A stretch of 64,000 bases of DNA, taken from assembly GCA_029946065.1 (NCBI GenBank), contig JAQSDU010000019.1:248001-312000 (forward strand), given 5' to 3'. Both the position numbers and the translations under genes were made by a program. A model generated the notes under the pieces. It was not told the DNA's origin. It ran no database searches and saw only the letters and a list, made by a program, of their open reading frames with translations. Below are positions 63,170 through 64,000 of this stretch, piece by piece; the first letter of the stretch is position 1, and every line of letters starts with the position of its first letter. Source of the stretch: Flavobacterium sp. (GTDB taxonomy: Bacteria > Bacteroidota > Bacteroidia > Flavobacteriales > Flavobacteriaceae).

Positions 63170-64000
63170 ATGACAAGCAACTCAGATTTTGGAAACATTT
63201 CATTTGATTTACCAAAAAACCAATCGAATGTAATTAAAGTGATCGGTGTTGGCGGCGGCGGAAGTAACGCCATCAATCACATGTTCAAGCAAGGGATAAA
63301 AGGCGTCGACTTTATCGTTTGCAATACCGATTCACAGGCATTACAGAACAGTTCTGTGCCGAACAAGATCCAGTTAGGTGTTCATCTGACAGAAGGTCTT
63401 GGCGCTGGTGCAAATCCAGAAGTAGGCCAGCAATCTGCCATTGAAAGTATCGCTGAAATCGAGAAAATGCTCGACAGCAATACCAAAATGGTCTTCATCA
63501 CCGCAGGTATGGGCGGCGGAACCGGAACCGGAGCTGCTCCTGTAATCGCACAATTAGCCAAAGAAAGAGACATCTTGACGGTCGGAATCGTAACCATTCC
63601 TTTTCAATTTGAAGGGAAAGTTCGCCAAGATCAAGCCTTATTAGGTGTTGAAAAACTGCGCAAGCAAGTAGATTCGTTAATTGTAATCAACAACAACAAA
63701 CTGCGTGAAGTTTATGGTAATCTAGGTTTCAAAGCTGGGTTTTCAAAAGCTGATGAAGTTTTGGCAACAGCTTCTCGCGGTATCGCTGAAGTCATCACAC
63801 ACCATTATACCCAGAATATCGACTTAAAAGACGCGAAAACCGTATTGTCAAACAGCGGAACCGCAATTATGGGTTCAGCATTGGCAAGCGGCGAAAACCG
63901 CGCAAAAGAAGCGATTGTTTCTGCTTTAGATTCGCCATTATTGAATGACAATAAAATCACAGGTGCCAAAAACGTATTGTTGCTTATCGTTTCTGGGACC
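63170..64000 (+). CDS. ftsZ: Cell division protein FtsZ, 3' end outside the window
   Basis: 277 codons to the edge, ATG 63170 (MTSNSDFGNISFDLPKNQ). Tubulin-like GTPase forming the Z ring. GVGGGGSNAINHM (N-terminal loop), CNTDSQAL, FITAGMGGGTGTGAAPVIA (tubulin signature), GFSKADEVLATASRGIAEV (T7-loop region follows NNNKLREV). The C-terminal FtsA-binding tail is not in the window. The expected extension N-terminal of the GTPase core is short, as in most Bacteroidota. Confidence 0.97.
   Translation, partial: MTSNSDFGNISFDLPKNQSNVIKVIGVGGGGSNAINHMFKQGIKGVDFIVCNTDSQALQNSSVPNKIQLGVHLTEGLGAGANPEVGQQSAIESIAEIEKMLDSNTKMVFITAGMGGGTGTGAAPVIAQLAKERDILTVGIVTIPFQFEGKVRQDQALLGVEKLRKQVDSLIVINNNKLREVYGNLGFKAGFSKADEVLATASRGIAEVITHHYTQNIDLKDAKTVLSNSGTAIMGSALASGENRAKEAIVSALDSPLLNDNKITGAKNVLLLIVSGT

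Overview
The window looks like a chromosomal segment of a Flavobacterium-type member of the Flavobacteriaceae (Bacteroidota). The signs are gldB and gldC, a type IX secretion (T9SS) plug protein, several secreted proteins with type A or type B T9SS sorting domains, and a Bacteroidota division/cell-wall (dcw) cluster without murF, murB or ddl. Many genes also have the Bacteroidota -7 promoter motif TAnnTTTG just upstream, and Shine-Dalgarno sequences are not evident. No transposase, integrase, phage gene, CRISPR array or rRNA was seen. The only RNA gene found is one tRNA-Gly(UCC).

Layout. 1-9.5 kb: a truncated hypothetical gene, an 8-bp microsatellite, a sugar O-acetyltransferase, a MITE-like palindrome, a Cys-containing secreted protein, purT, an aminotransferase, a fatty acid desaturase, rsmG, and two related T9SS type A proteins. 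9.5-29.8 kb: pruA, apaG, the T9SS plug protein, an M16 peptidase, a methyltransferase plus map, a 1192-residue type B T9SS protein downstream of gpmI, a further T9SS protein with aspartate-rich Ca-binding-like repeats, a DUF5916 outer-membrane protein, an L,D-transpeptidase, a GNAT acetyltransferase, tRNA-Gly and pepE. 29.9-33.7 kb: five tandem, partly overlapping paralogous genes for small secreted proteins with a carboxypeptidase-regulatory-like N-terminal domain. This is the least explained locus of the window. 33.8-41.3 kb: a TatA-family gene, a PAP2 phosphatase, an O-methyltransferase, rlmN, a lipoprotein, a polyprenyl synthase, and an ECF sigma / anti-sigma-like / outer-membrane-protein operon. 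41.7-48.8 kb: dnaG, an orphan response regulator, nadE, gldB-gldC, engB plus a lipoprotein, and an alpha/beta hydrolase.

49.2-64 kb is the dcw cluster: mraZ-rsmH-ftsL-like-ftsI-murE-mraY-murD-ftsW-murG-murC-ftsQ-ftsA-ftsZ, with ftsZ cut by the window end. Genes overlap or nearly touch. A candidate MraZ operator (three boxes at exactly 10-bp spacing) overlaps the promoter. Together these genes build lipid II (murE, mraY, murD, murG, murC) and the divisome that uses it (ftsL-like, ftsI, ftsW, ftsQ, ftsA, ftsZ). The murE DNPR motif points to meso-diaminopimelate peptidoglycan.

Beyond the genes, the intergenic DNA holds several families of non-coding repeats: an 8-bp tandem array; period-7 CTTTNRA-like tracts that repeatedly sit on or next to stop codons; three copies of a CCGCTATnC...CTATCnGGGCTA palindrome; and two elements with terminal inverted repeats. 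Promoter positions settle several start codons, including TTG starts for mraZ and dnaG and apparently leaderless or near-leaderless rlmN and polyprenyl-synthase messages.
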